Shown here piece by piece: positions 8,272 through 17,834 of a stretch of DNA of 64,000 nucleotides. Made by a program: the position numbers and the translations under genes. Numbering within the stretch: the first letter of the stretch is position 1; the number at the start of each line of letters is the position of its first letter. The notes beneath the pieces are model-generated. The model was not told where the DNA came from, did not search any database, and worked only from the letters and a program-made list of their open reading frames with translations. Source of the DNA: Pantoea rodasii (GTDB lineage: Bacteria > Pseudomonadota > Gammaproteobacteria > Enterobacterales > Enterobacteriaceae); the NCBI RefSeq assembly GCF_002095465.1, contig NZ_MLFP01000086.1, positions 682,001-746,000 of the forward strand. The letters are read 5' to 3'.

Positions 8272-9455
8272 TTAGCCGTTGGAGCGGAGTTGCGGATATC
8301 GACGGAAGATGGTGATACACCAGAACAACGCAACGAGGCCAATGACGCCACCCACGTTACCCACATCCGACATTTTCATATGTGCGCTAACCTGATTACC
8401 CAACAGGCACCCGCGCCAATCCCAATGTTATAAATTCCTGAGAACAATGACATCGCTACGTCAGTGGCATCCGGTGCCAGTGACAAGACGCGCACCTGCA
8501 TTGCCAGGCCAATCATCATCATCGCCATGCCCCAGAAAATACACACCAGCGTAATAGCAGCGGGGCGCACGGCAGCAAACACCAGCAAACCCATACTCAA
8601 CGTCACGATGGCAATAGCGGCCAGTAACATTGCCGATGGGAACTTGTTGCCTAGCGTACTGAACAGCACGCTGCCAATAATGCCTGCCGATCCAAACAGC
8701 AGCAACAGCAGCGTCGTGAAGTTCTCATCGGCGTTTGCCACCACCTGCATAAAGGGTTCGATGTAGCTGTAAGCGGTATAATGCGCAGTGACCACCAGCG
8801 TCACCAGAACGTACATGGCGACTAAGGCTGGACGGCGGAACAGCATCGGCACGCTACTGAGTGAACCGGTGTGCTCGCTCGGCAGACGCGGCAATATCCG
8901 CACCAGCAGAATGAGCAGTACCAGCGCGGATAAGCCGATCATGCCGAAGGTGGTACGCCAGCCCAGATATTGCCCGACGATACGACCAATCGGTACACCC
9001 AGCACCATCGCCAGCGCCGTGCCGGTTGCCAGCATGCTCAACGCCTGCGTTTTCTTGCCGGCTGGGGCCACTCGAATGGCGAGCGATGCGGTAATCGACC
9101 AGAACACCGCGTGAGCCAGGGCGATGCCGATACGTGATAACACCAGCGAGTTAAAATCCCATGCCACGGAGGAGAGCACGTGGCTGACGATAAACAGGAT
9201 AAATAAGACTGACAGCAGCAGACGGCGCTCAATATTGCGCGTCAGCAGCATCAATGGCAGCGACAACAATGCGACCACCCACGCGTAGATGGTCAGCATG
9301 ATGCCAACATCGGCGGTCTTCATGGCGTAACTTGCGGCGATATCCGACAGCAAGCCAACAGGGACAAATTCAGTGGTATTAAAAACAAAAGCGGCAATAG
9401 CCAACAGCACAACGCGTAGCCAGGCTGTTTTACGTGAAACGGTAGTTGATTGCAT
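8272..9455 (-). pseudogene. sotB: SotB-type sugar efflux MFS transporter; apparent frameshift near 3' end
   Basis: Major facilitator exporter, 12 membrane segments expected, close to E. coli SotB (YdeA), which exports L-arabinose and IPTG. MQSTTVSRKTAWLRVV, FNTTEFVPVGLLSDIA and ATDVAMSLFSGIYNIGIGAGA match. As read, the frame ends at 8376 with a foreign tail (CWVIRLAHI). Adding one base at about 8406-8408 (a CC in the gene) restores LLGNQVSAHMKMSDVGN and an end at 8272 with IFRRYPQLRSNG, the usual last helix. The ATG at 9455 is preferred over an upstream TTG by homology, though no good ribosome site is visible. Confidence 0.87.
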
Positions 9456-9839
9456 GGAGTTCAAATCGATCAGACACGAGTGAGGGGGTGAAACGCACCC
9501 GGTTAAGTGACCTGTGTCACAAATTGTGGCTATTGTGGAGCATTAGTGAGCGGATGAAAACCATGAGAGCGGTTTTTATTACTGATTATTTTTTATCGCA
9601 AAAGGCCCGGTTAATAGCCTGAGGTTATTAACAATTGTGATGGGCTGACAGGAATGAATCGGGTCGCGGGAAAAAGCGGTGCGTAGCGCATTAAGATCCA
9701 GTGATGATTAAGCCGGCTGTTTCTATATTAGAACGATGTGACAGCGGTGCTTATCATAACCCCTTAAGCGCTACTCCATGGTCAGGCCAGCATTATCAGA
9801 GTCTCACCATGTGTTTTAGCGCCACGCTATGTTGAGTGG
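9456..9839. other. Intergenic region upstream of sotB
   Basis: No gene is apparent. It holds GTGAC-CTGT-GTCAC (9507-9520), a perfect short palindrome 50 bases upstream of sotB, and GTTAATA-N9-TATTAAC (9610-9632). Either could be an operator; neither matches a site I can name. Confidence 0.35.
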
Positions 9840-10052
9840 TCAGGTTTTTTTTACCGCCACCGGGCAGCAATGCTCACAGCCCAGCGCGCTGGTGTAATAT
9901 TTGCGCGCTTGCTGGATGGCGGCGGTTGCGGTGTAAAAAGTGCCGAGAAAACGCCGTGCGCCATCGGATGGAAGAAACGGGCAACCCGTTGCATGTACCA
10001 CATGGTTGTCGTTATAGCCGGCTTGCTTATCGACGTAATAATAGAGTTGCAT
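9840..10052 (-). CDS. Small conserved Cys/His protein of unknown function
   Basis: 70-residue protein without signal peptide or membrane segment. It has the layout of a small family I recall but cannot name: MQLYYYVDKQAGYNDNHVVH at the start, a middle GCPFLPSDGARRFLGTFYTA, and a C-terminal Cys cluster GCEHCCPV, which together could bind a metal. GAGGACG lies 5 bases before the ATG. It stands alone between sotB and ynfM. Frames on the opposite strand here look like shadows. The function is unknown. Confidence 0.7.
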   Translation of the reverse strand: MQLYYYVDKQAGYNDNHVVHATGCPFLPSDGARRFLGTFYTATAAIQQARKYYTSALGCEHCCPVAVKKT

Positions 10053-10183
10053 CTAACGTCCTCATTGCTGTGAAAAAAGAAAATCTAACTATTGTTGGAA
10101 TAGAATGAATTATAGCGATGAATCACCGTTTTGTTTTAAGTGGAACTGATTGATCGCGCTGGGGAGGGGACGTCAGGTTGAAG

Positions 10184-10201
10184 CGGGGCTCAATGGCCCC
10201 G
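10184..10201. terminator. Weak hairpin after ynfM
   Basis: CGGGGC (10184-10189) and GCCCCG (10196-10201) with a 6-base loop, 18 bases beyond the ynfM stop. No T-run is evident. Confidence 0.35.
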
Positions 10202-10218
10202 GATAAAGATGAAAGGTA

Positions 10219-11475
10219 TTACAGTTTTCGGCACTGCAAACGCCAGCCGACGAACAAAGCCAGTAGCAACAGCACACTAATAAACAGGGTCACGCCCATC
10301 CAGCCATAGCTGTGCCAGAACACGCCGCCTAACGTCCCCGCCACGCTGGAACCCACGTAATAGCTGAACAGATAGAGCGAGGAGGCCTGCCCTTTGGCGC
10401 GGCGTGCGCGTGGACCAATCCAGCCACTGGCGACAGAGTGCGCGGCAAAAAAGCCGGCGGTAAACAACATCATGCCCGGCAGTATCAGCCAGAGCGTGTT
10501 GAAGGCTGTCAGCAGCAGCCCAGCCAGCATGATCGCGGTGGCGCCAATCATCACCGGGCCACGGCCAAAACGACTGGTCATCGCGCCTGCTTTAGGAGAA
10601 CTCCACGATCCGGTCAGATAAACCACCGACAGCAGTCCCACCACCGCCTGGCTTAACGACCAGGGCGCGCTCAATAAACGGTAGCCGATGTAATTAAACA
10701 GCGTCACAAACGCGCCCATCAGCAGAAAACCTTCTGCAAACAGGAACGGCAACCCCTTGTCGCGCCAGTGCAGGCGGAAGTTGATGAGCAGACTCCGTGG
10801 GCGCAAAGAGGCGGGGCGGAAATGGCGTGACGCGGGTAAAATTTTCCAGAACATCAGGGCGCCAGCCAATGAGAAGCAGCCGATCACGCCGACGGCGACA
10901 CGCCACGAGAAGAAATCGGTCAGCACACCGGTGAGCAAGCGTCCGCTCATGCCGCCAATCGAGTTCCCACTGATATACAGCCCCATCGAGAAGGCAATAA
11001 CCCGGGGGTGAATCTCTTCACTTAAATAAGTCATGCCGACTGCTGCCACGCCACTGAGAGACAGGCCGATTAGCGCGCGCATCATCAGAATGCCTTGCCA
11101 GCTGGTCATGGTGGCGGAGATCAACGTGCAAATTGCCGCGAGCATCAGGGCGGTGACCATCACCGATTTACGCCCGATGGCATCGGATAGCGGGCCGGTA
11201 AACAGCAAGCCCAGTGCCATCAGTCCGGTTGAGAGTGACAATGAAATGCTGCTCTCGGCGGGTGAGACGCCAAACTGTTGTGACAGCACGGGCAGAATCG
11301 GCTGCACGCAATACAGCAACGCGAAGGTGGCCAATCCTGCGGAAAATAATGCCAGCGTGACGCGCATAAATTGCGGCGATCCACGCTCAATCCATTCTGA
11401 AGAAGCTACGGTTGATGCAGGCTTATCGGACAACGCGTCTTCATGAATTGTCACTGCCTGGGAAGAGCGACTCAC
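10219..11475 (-). CDS. ynfM: YnfM-type MFS transporter
   Basis: Inner-membrane major facilitator transporter, about 12 helices, 418 residues (E. coli YnfM 417). GTPQFMRVTLALFSAG-like (here GSPQFMRVTLALFSAG), GLLFTGPLSDAIGRKSVMV, ALIGLSLSGVAAVGMTYLS and KGQASSLYLFSYYVGSSVAG are almost identical to YnfM. Start taken at the GTG at 11475 (VSRSSQAVTIHEDAL), 6 bases after AAGGA; the longer frame runs into the promoter. The substrate is unproven. It diverges from the LysR gene ynfL, the E. coli order, so YnfL probably regulates it. Confidence 0.94.
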   Translation of the reverse strand: MSRSSQAVTIHEDALSDKPASTVASSEWIERGSPQFMRVTLALFSAGLATFALLYCVQPILPVLSQQFGVSPAESSISLSLSTGLMALGLLFTGPLSDAIGRKSVMVTALMLAAICTLISATMTSWQGILMMRALIGLSLSGVAAVGMTYLSEEIHPRVIAFSMGLYISGNSIGGMSGRLLTGVLTDFFSWRVAVGVIGCFSLAGALMFWKILPASRHFRPASLRPRSLLINFRLHWRDKGLPFLFAEGFLLMGAFVTLFNYIGYRLLSAPWSLSQAVVGLLSVVYLTGSWSSPKAGAMTSRFGRGPVMIGATAIMLAGLLLTAFNTLWLILPGMMLFTAGFFAAHSVASGWIGPRARRAKGQASSLYLFSYYVGSSVAGTLGGVFWHSYGWMGVTLFISVLLLLALFVGWRLQCRKL

Positions 11476-11569
11476 GGAATATCCTTGGATGAGAAACGGT
11501 CTGATTACTGTAGGAAAGTGGGAATAGGTTGTACAATATATTAATAATCTCAAATAAGACGTTTTAAAT

Positions 11570-12466
11570 ATGAATGTCGAACTGCGTCACCTGCGCTATT
11601 TTGTCGCCGTCGCCGAAGAGCTGCATTTTGGCCGCGCAGCACAACGATTGAATATTTCCCAACCGCCGCTCAGCCAGCAGATTCAGCAGCTGGAGCAGGA
11701 GATCGGCGCGCAGCTGTTCACGCGTACCAATCGCAGTGTGCAAATCACGCCGGCGGGCCAGCTGTTTTTACAGGATGCGCGTGCGATTCTGCTGCAGGTA
11801 GAACAGGCCGCCAGTCGGGCCGCCCGTGTGCACAGCGGCCAGGAAGGGGAGTTGCGAATTGGCTTCACTTCCTCGGCACCGTTTACTGGGCTGGTTTCCG
11901 ATGCGCTGTATCAGTTCCGCCAGCGTTGGCCGGAAGTGCACATTTCGATGCAGGAAAATAACACCCGTCAGCAGTTGTCACCGCTGCATGAAGGTCGGCT
12001 GGATTTGGGCGTGATGCGCAACACGCCGCTACCGAGCGATTTGCAGCATCGAGTGCTATTACGTGAGCCGTTGTGCGCGCTGGTGCATTGGGCGCATCCG
12101 CTGGCAGATGCAGAATCGATCTCCATCCAGGCACTGGCCAACGAACCCTTCGTGTTTTTTGATCCGCAGGGCGGTACCGCTTTGTATAGTGAAACGCTAG
12201 CGCTGCTGCACCGTTATCAAATCAAACCGTTTATTACTCAGGAAGTGGGTGAAGCGATGACGATTCTTGGCCTGGTGGCCACCGGATTGGGCGTTTCCAT
12301 TTTGCCGGCCTCATTTCGACGGGCTCGACTGGCCGATGTGGTGTGGATCCCCTTACAGGAGCATGATGCCATTTCTGAAGTCTGGCTGGTCTGGTCAGCC
12401 ACGCGTGAACCCAGTGCGCAGATGCACAATATGATGCAACTGATGTTGATGAATGCCGAGATTTGA
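11570..12466 (+). CDS. ynfL: YnfL, LysR-family regulator
   Basis: 298-residue LysR-type regulator. The N-terminal winged helix (VELRHLRYFVAVAEELHFGR, AAQRLNISQPPLSQQIQQLE) is followed by the substrate-binding domain from about residue 90 (GELRIGFTSSAPFTG, EPFVFFDPQGGTALY, VGEAMTILGLVATGLGVSILP). It aligns along its length with E. coli YnfL (297 residues). It diverges from ynfM with about 94 bases between, which should contain the shared operator. The effector is unknown. Confidence 0.94.
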   Translation: MNVELRHLRYFVAVAEELHFGRAAQRLNISQPPLSQQIQQLEQEIGAQLFTRTNRSVQITPAGQLFLQDARAILLQVEQAASRAARVHSGQEGELRIGFTSSAPFTGLVSDALYQFRQRWPEVHISMQENNTRQQLSPLHEGRLDLGVMRNTPLPSDLQHRVLLREPLCALVHWAHPLADAESISIQALANEPFVFFDPQGGTALYSETLALLHRYQIKPFITQEVGEAMTILGLVATGLGVSILPASFRRARLADVVWIPLQEHDAISEVWLVWSATREPSAQMHNMMQLMLMNAEI

Positions 12467-12601
12467 ACCAGTTGGTGAATAATGGCCCGATCTTTATGTG
12501 CGATAAATCACATTTCTAATCAAATATTTGACGCTGCCTGCCAATCTGCATCACCATAGCTGCTGTTTATTTAGAAGCGCGAAAATATCCGGGAGCAGGG
12601 C

Positions 12602-13818
12602 GTGAATCTGGACAGTCAGCCTGGCCACATTGACCAAATAAAACAGACCAACGCAGGTGTGGTTTACCGACTGATTGACCATTACGGCCCGATTTCGCGT
12701 ATTGAGCTTTCTAAACGTGCCCAGCTGGCGCCCGCCAGCATCACCAAAATCGTGCGTGAAATGCTTGATGCACATTTGGTGCAGGAAACCGAGTTTCAGG
12801 ATCCCGGCAGTCGCGGACGTCCGGCGATTGGCTTAATCCTTGATACCCTTGCCTGGCACTATCTTGCCATCCGCATCCAACCGGGACAGATCACGCTTAC
12901 GCTGCGCGATCTCAGCAGCCGGGCGTACAGGAAGATCGCCTGCCACTGCCTGCCAGCGCCGGGCAACCGCTGCTGCAGACGTTGCAGGATCTGGTTAACG
13001 ACTTCTTTATTCGCCATCAGAGCAAACTCGAGCGTTTGACCGCCATCGCCATCACGTTACCGGGCTTGATCAATGCGGCTTCCGGTGTGGTGCATCGTAT
13101 GCCGGGCTACGACGTGCAGGAGATGCCGCTGGGTGAAACCCTCTCGACGCTCACGGGATTACCGGTGTTTGTGCAGCACGATATTTCCGCCTGGACGCTG
13201 GCCGAAGCGCTGTTTGGTGCCTCGCGTGGTGCGCAGGATGTGATTCAAATTGTGATTGATGAAACGGTGGGCGCGGGCGTGATCAGCGGCGGTCAATTAC
13301 TGCATAAACGCGGGCGCGCGCTGGTTGAAATTGGCCATACGCAGATCGATCCTTACGGTCAGCAGTGTTACTGCGGCAATCATGGCTGTCTGGAGACCGT
13401 GGCCAGCACCGGCAGTTTATTGCAATTAGCGGCGCAGCGCTTAACTTCGCAGCCCGACAGTTTGCTGCATCATCAGCCCCTGACTATTGCCAGTTTATGT
13501 ACTGCTGCACAGCAGGGCGATCGGCTAGCACGTGATGTGATTGCCGGTGTCGGCCACCATATTGGTCGCATGCTGGCGATGATGGTGAATATCTTTAATC
13601 CACAACAAATCCTTATCGGTTCTCCGTTGAATCAAGCGGCTGATGTGCTGTTTCCGGCCGTCAGCAGTACCATTCGTCAACAGGCTTTGCCTGCTTACAG
13701 CCATGAAATTCAGCTCACACCCACCAGCTTCAGCGATCCTGGTACTCACGGTGCTGCCGCGTTGATCAAAGACTCGCTGTACAGCGGACATTTATTGGTG
13801 AAACTGTTGCAAGGTTAA
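12602..13818 (+). pseudogene. mlc: Mlc (DgsA), glucose-PTS responsive ROK repressor; apparent frameshift
   Basis: ROK-family repressor of ptsG, manXYZ, malT and pts genes in enterics, released when unphosphorylated PtsG sequesters it. The first part (GTG at 12602; SQPGHIDQIKQTNAGVVYRL and helix-turn-helix LAPASITKIVREMLDAHLVQ) and the second part (FFIRHQSKLERLTAIAITLP, zinc site CYCGNHGCLET, FNPQQILIGSPL) are in different frames. One extra base at about 12921-12926 joins them as SSRAVQEDRLPLPASAGQPL. Total length then fits the 406 residues of Mlc. It sits between ynfL and bioD2, as in E. coli. Probably intact in the cell. Confidence 0.88.
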
Positions 13819-13923
13819 TCACTGCTCGCCTTAAGTTTGCGCTAACGCAATCTGCCGTTATCAACATTTCCTTAAACTGCCTTCTTCGCAGGTTACACAT
13901 CGCTTTACCGAAGGAGGAATAAG

Positions 13924-14625
13924 GTGAAAACAATCTTTGTCACCGGTACCGACACCGCGGTGGGTAAAACCGTCGTGTCACGTGGGCTATTACAATGTTT
14001 TGCCAAAGCGGGCCTCTGTGCAGCGGGTTTTAAACCTGTTGCCAAAAGTGCACAGCACACACCAGACGGGTTGCGTAATAAAGATGCTTTGCTGTTGCAG
14101 CAGGCATCAGGTCTCGAACTCCCTTATCACGCGGTCAATCCCATTACGCTGGAAGAGGATGAAATCAGCACCAGTGCATCCGTGCGGATGGATTATCCCT
14201 TACTGAGCCGCAGCCTCGATCAGTTACAAAATCGCGCAGAACGCGTCGTGGTGGAAGGAACGGGCGGCTGGCGCAGTCTGATGAATGACCTGCAGCCGCT
14301 TTCGAATTGGGTCCAACAGGAACAACTGCCTGTGGTGCTGGTGGTAGGCATCAAGGAAGGTTGTATTAGTCATGCTTTACTGACTGCTGATGCTATCGCC
14401 CGCGATGGTCTGCCTTTGGTGGGATGGGTCGCCAATCGTATTAATCCCGGACTGGCACATTACGCTGAAATCATTGAAGTTCTGCGTGAGAAGCTAGGCG
14501 CACCGCTGTTGGGTGAATTGCCCTATCTGCCGCGTGCCGAGCAGCGTGAGTTGAGTGGTTATCTGGATATTTCTCTGCTGGATGAGGCGTTGCTGCACAT
14601 TGATAGTGCACTGCCTGCGGCATGA
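13924..14625 (+). CDS. bioD2: Dethiobiotin synthetase BioD2 (YnfK)
   Basis: ATP-dependent enzyme forming dethiobiotin from 7,8-diaminopelargonate and CO2. 233 residues. The P-loop GTDTAVGKT is at residues 8-16; VVVEGTGGWRSLMND and VVGIKEGCISHALLTADAI are family blocks; GWVANRINPG is the nucleotide base region. AAGGAGGAATAAG gives a strong ribosome site. It follows mlc, the same neighbour as E. coli ynfK, and is away from the main bio operon, so it is assigned to the BioD2 paralogue rather than BioD1. Confidence 0.92.
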   Translation: MKTIFVTGTDTAVGKTVVSRGLLQCFAKAGLCAAGFKPVAKSAQHTPDGLRNKDALLLQQASGLELPYHAVNPITLEEDEISTSASVRMDYPLLSRSLDQLQNRAERVVVEGTGGWRSLMNDLQPLSNWVQQEQLPVVLVVGIKEGCISHALLTADAIARDGLPLVGWVANRINPGLAHYAEIIEVLREKLGAPLLGELPYLPRAEQRELSGYLDISLLDEALLHIDSALPAA

Positions 14626-14804
14626 TGAAACGAAGTGATGCAAATGATCGGTTGGTGAATCTAAGGTTTCGGATTCAGCTTCCGATGTTTGTCTGTTTAA
14701 ATCAGTTTATTTTCATGCGGTTATAAATTTCTTTTTCGATGTGATTGCCTGTGGCGTGAATCATGCATCAGCCATGCTGATGAATATTCTGCCGGAGCAC
14801 TCAC

Positions 14805-16175
14805 ATGTCGCACTCCCCCAAAGGTTTATTGTACGGGCTTGATACCCGCATTGGACCGGTTCCCGCCTTTTTCGCTGCGCTGCAACACGTGCTTGCCAGC
14901 GTGGTGGGGATCATTACCCCGCCGCTGATTATTGGCTCAATCCTCGGATTGCAGGCTTATATTCCCTATCTGATCAGTATGTCGTTACTGGTTTCTGGCC
15001 TGGGGACGTTTCTGCAGGCGCGCCGCTTTATGGGCATCGGAGCGGGTATGATTTGCCTGCAAGGCACCAGCTTTGCTTTTCTCGGTGTCATCCTGTCAGG
15101 TGGCTTGATGGTGAAAGCTCAGGGCGGTTCACCGGAAGCGATTATGGCGATGATCATGGGTTGCAACTTCGTGGCCGCGTTTATCCCGATGCTGATCAGC
15201 CGTTGTGTTGCGCCATTGCGTAAAGTGCTGACACCGGTGGTAACGGGCACGGTGATTACCTTGATCGGTATCAGTTTGATTAAAGTGAGCATTACCGATT
15301 GGGCTGGCGGTCATAACGCCGCTGACTTCGGCGCGCCGGGAAATCTGGCGTTGGGCGCGCTGACGTTGCTGGTGATTATCGTGCTTAACCGTTCTGCTAA
15401 TCGCTGGACGCGACTTGTGGCGGTGGTGGCGGGCATTGCCGTGGGCTGTCTGGCTGCGGCACTGACTGGACATCTGCCTATCAAACCGATGGCCACCAGC
15501 TCTTGGCTGGTTTTGCCTTCATTTTTCCGTTTTGGCTTTGATTTTAGCTGGAGCATTTTCGTACCGATTGCGCTGGTGTCGGTGATTTGCGTGATTGAAG
15601 CGGTAGGGGATTTGACGGCGAATTGCCTGATTTCGCAGCAACCGATAGAGGGTGAGGGTTTCCAGCGTCGTTTGCAGGGCGGCATTTTGGCAGATGGTAT
15701 TAGCTGTTTGTTCGCCGCGATGTTTTCGGCATTCCCTAACACTACTTTTGCGCAAAACAATGGCGTGATTCAGATGACCGGCGTGGCCAGCCGTTATGTT
15801 GGCATGGTGATTGGCGTGATGCTGTTGCTGTTGGGTGTGTTCCCGGTGATCGGCAATGTGTTGCAGCAGATTCCGCCACCGGTTCTTGGCGGCGCAACCT
15901 TGGTGATGTTTGGCAGTGTAGTGGCAGCAGGCATTCGTGTGATGACGCAATCACCGTTGGGCCGCCGTGAGATGTTGATCGTCGCGGTGTCATTTGGCAT
16001 TGGTTTAGGCGTAGAAGCGGTGCCCGAGGTGTTGAAGCAGTTGCCGCCGCTGGTGAGTAATTTGTTTGGTCATGCGGTGACCACGGGCGGCATTCTGGCG
16101 ATGCTGTTGAATATTGTGCTGCCATCGGAGCGGGGGGATGAGCGAGTGATTAATGCGGTGAAGGAAAATCACTGA
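14805..16175 (+). CDS. NCS2 nucleobase:cation symporter, XanP/XanQ-like purine permease
   Basis: Inner-membrane H+ symporter of 456 residues with about 14 helices. QHVLASVVGIITPPLIIG near the N-terminus and FPNTTFAQNNGVIQMTGVAS in the middle carry the NCS2 signature (the QNNGVI block binds the base); PPPVLGGATLVMFGSVVAAG follows. The closest memory match is the xanthine permeases XanP and XanQ; a urate or uracil carrier is possible. The genome also encodes xanthine dehydrogenase and urate hydroxylase at 31-39 kb, consistent with purine uptake, but this gene is not in that operon. CGGAG lies upstream of the ATG. Confidence 0.85.
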   Translation: MSHSPKGLLYGLDTRIGPVPAFFAALQHVLASVVGIITPPLIIGSILGLQAYIPYLISMSLLVSGLGTFLQARRFMGIGAGMICLQGTSFAFLGVILSGGLMVKAQGGSPEAIMAMIMGCNFVAAFIPMLISRCVAPLRKVLTPVVTGTVITLIGISLIKVSITDWAGGHNAADFGAPGNLALGALTLLVIIVLNRSANRWTRLVAVVAGIAVGCLAAALTGHLPIKPMATSSWLVLPSFFRFGFDFSWSIFVPIALVSVICVIEAVGDLTANCLISQQPIEGEGFQRRLQGGILADGISCLFAAMFSAFPNTTFAQNNGVIQMTGVASRYVGMVIGVMLLLLGVFPVIGNVLQQIPPPVLGGATLVMFGSVVAAGIRVMTQSPLGRREMLIVAVSFGIGLGVEAVPEVLKQLPPLVSNLFGHAVTTGGILAMLLNIVLPSERGDERVINAVKENH

Positions 16176-16227
16176 TTTTGCGTTGGGAGAGTTGGGGATC
16201 TAAACCAATGGCTGTGAGTTTGTGCGT

Positions 16228-16336
16228 ACGTCGGAAGAGGCGGCAGATCGTAAAGACGCCATAAACCATCCCTGGGGCTCGGCCCGCGCCATCCCTGGCG
16301 CAGGACGCTTTACTCCTCTGCCGCCTCTTCCGACGT
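16228..16336. repeat. 109-bp palindromic repeat, copy 1
   Basis: Bounded by a perfect 20-bp inverted repeat (16228-16247 and 16317-16336; core GGAAGAGGCGGCAGA) and containing an inner hairpin GCGCCA-TCCC-TGGCGC. A near-identical copy lies 249 bp downstream. It has no open frame worth calling and looks like a non-coding intergenic element of the ERIC/MITE kind. Confidence 0.85.
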
Positions 16337-16476
16337 TTCAGCGGCTGTGCGGTTTGTTTGCATTCGGGCTGTCGTGCGAAATGCCCTGAGATTCAGTCAG
16401 TGTGAAAATTGTTTTTGAAATTGTGAGTGAGTTGGAAGAGGTGGGGGTTTAAACCGCTGGCTGTGAGTCGGTGCGT

Positions 16477-16585
16477 ACGTCGGAAGAGGCGGCAGATCGT
16501 AAAGACGCCGTAAACCGTCCCTGGGGCTCGTCCCGCGCCATCCCTGGCGCAGGACGCTTTAATCCTCTGCCGCCTCTTCCAACGT
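16477..16585. repeat. 109-bp palindromic repeat, copy 2
   Basis: Same element as at 16228: terminal inverted repeats 16477-16496 and 16566-16585 pair at 19 of 20 positions. The flanks also match copy 1 (GGCTGTGAGT before, GTGCGGTTTG after), so the duplicated unit is longer than the palindrome, roughly 150 bp. The inner bases differ from copy 1 at a handful of positions. A short frame crossing it (16471-16665) is not a credible gene. Confidence 0.85.
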
Positions 16586-16698
16586 TTCAGCTATCGTGCG
16601 GTTTGCATGAAGTCAGGCTATCGCGCGGCTTATCTGGGTTCAGGCTGTCGTGCGATTTGCTGTAAAATTCAGTCATCGCTGTATTGCCGCGCTATTGG

Positions 16699-17834
16699 TT
16701 AAGGATTCAGTCTGCGGCGCGTACGTCCTGAGCTGAGATAATCTGCGATATAGTCCTGCGAAATCTCACCGCTGTAACGACCTTCCTCATCGACGATCGG
16801 CATCCAGACGGTGTTGTGCTCATAGAGTTTTGATAGCACGACGCGCAGATTCTCTTCGGCCTTGCCCGTCACCTTGAAGGTATGCAACATCTCCTCGCAG
16901 CGTCCGGGGGCATTTCGTGCCTCGCGGCGTTTAACAAAGCCCAGCGGCTTGCCGTCTTCATCCACCACGGTGACGGATCGCATATCATTGTCATCCATAG
17001 TGGCGAACGCCTCCTGCAACGGCGTGCTGCGCTGCACGGTGATGGTTGGCTGCTGATCGGTGACGTCGCCTGCCTGCACCAGCAGCAAGCGTTTCAGTGT
17101 ACGGTCCTGACCAACAAAGGATCCGACAAAATCATTGGCCGGTTTCGCCAGCAGCTCATCGGGACTGGCGCACTGCACGATTTTGCCTTGTCCAAAACCG
17201 CGATGCGGTCGCCCAGTTTCAATGCTTCATCGATATCATGGCTTACCAGCATCACCGTTTTCTTCAGCTGGCGCTGCATCTCAAGAAATTCATTCTGAAT
17301 CACTTCACGGTTAATCGGGTCAACGGCACCGAAAGGTTCATCCATCAGCAGCACCGGAGGATCAGCCGCCAGCGCGCGAATCACGCCGATACGCTGCTGC
17401 TGGCCACCTGACATTTCTCGCGGATAGCGATGCAGGAATTTGCTGGGGTCGAGCGCCACCATGCTCATCAACTCAGTGGCTCGCTCGCGGCAGCGCTTTT
17501 TATCCCAGCCCAGCATACGCGGCACTACGGTAATGTTCTCTTCAATGGTCATGTTGGGGAACAGGCCAATTTGCTGGATCACGTAGCCGATATTACGGCG
17601 CAGCGTCACGGTGTCCTGACCGCTGGTGTCTTCGCCGTTGATCAAAATCTTACCGCTGCTGGCCGGGATCAGGCGGTTGATCATCTTCAGCGTGGTTGTT
17701 TTGCCGCAGCCGGAAGGGCCGAGCAGCACACACATCTCTCCGGCAGGGACTTCCAGGCTGACGTTATCCACGGCGTTGAAGGAGGTGCCGTTTTTTTGCG
17801 TAAAGGTTTTCGTCAGGTTTTCCAGCTTTATCAT
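16699..17834 (-). pseudogene. osmV: OsmV, ATPase of osmolyte ABC transporter; apparent frameshift
   Basis: ATP-binding subunit of the OsmU-type (OsmVWXY) glycine-betaine/choline-O-sulfate importer known from Salmonella. Walker A GPSGCGKTTTLKMINRL, signature MSGGQQQRIGVIRALAADPP and Walker B VLLMDEPFGAVDP are in the first frame. The two C-terminal CBS domains (GFVKRREARNAPG; GEISQDYIADYLSSGRTRR) lie in another frame from about 17190. Restoring one base in the four-A run at 17194-17197 gives AVFGQGKIVQCASPDELLAK and a continuous protein of about 378 residues. It overlaps the stop of osmW by one base, so it is the last gene of the operon. Confidence 0.9.

Noticed and set aside
9836..10108. Plus-strand frames over the 70-residue gene
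   Set aside because: They mirror the minus-strand gene, which has the better ribosome site and the family-like sequence.
16471..16665. 64-codon frame across the second palindromic repeat
   Set aside because: It lies within the repeat and its flank, and the protein is low-complexity read-through of the palindrome.
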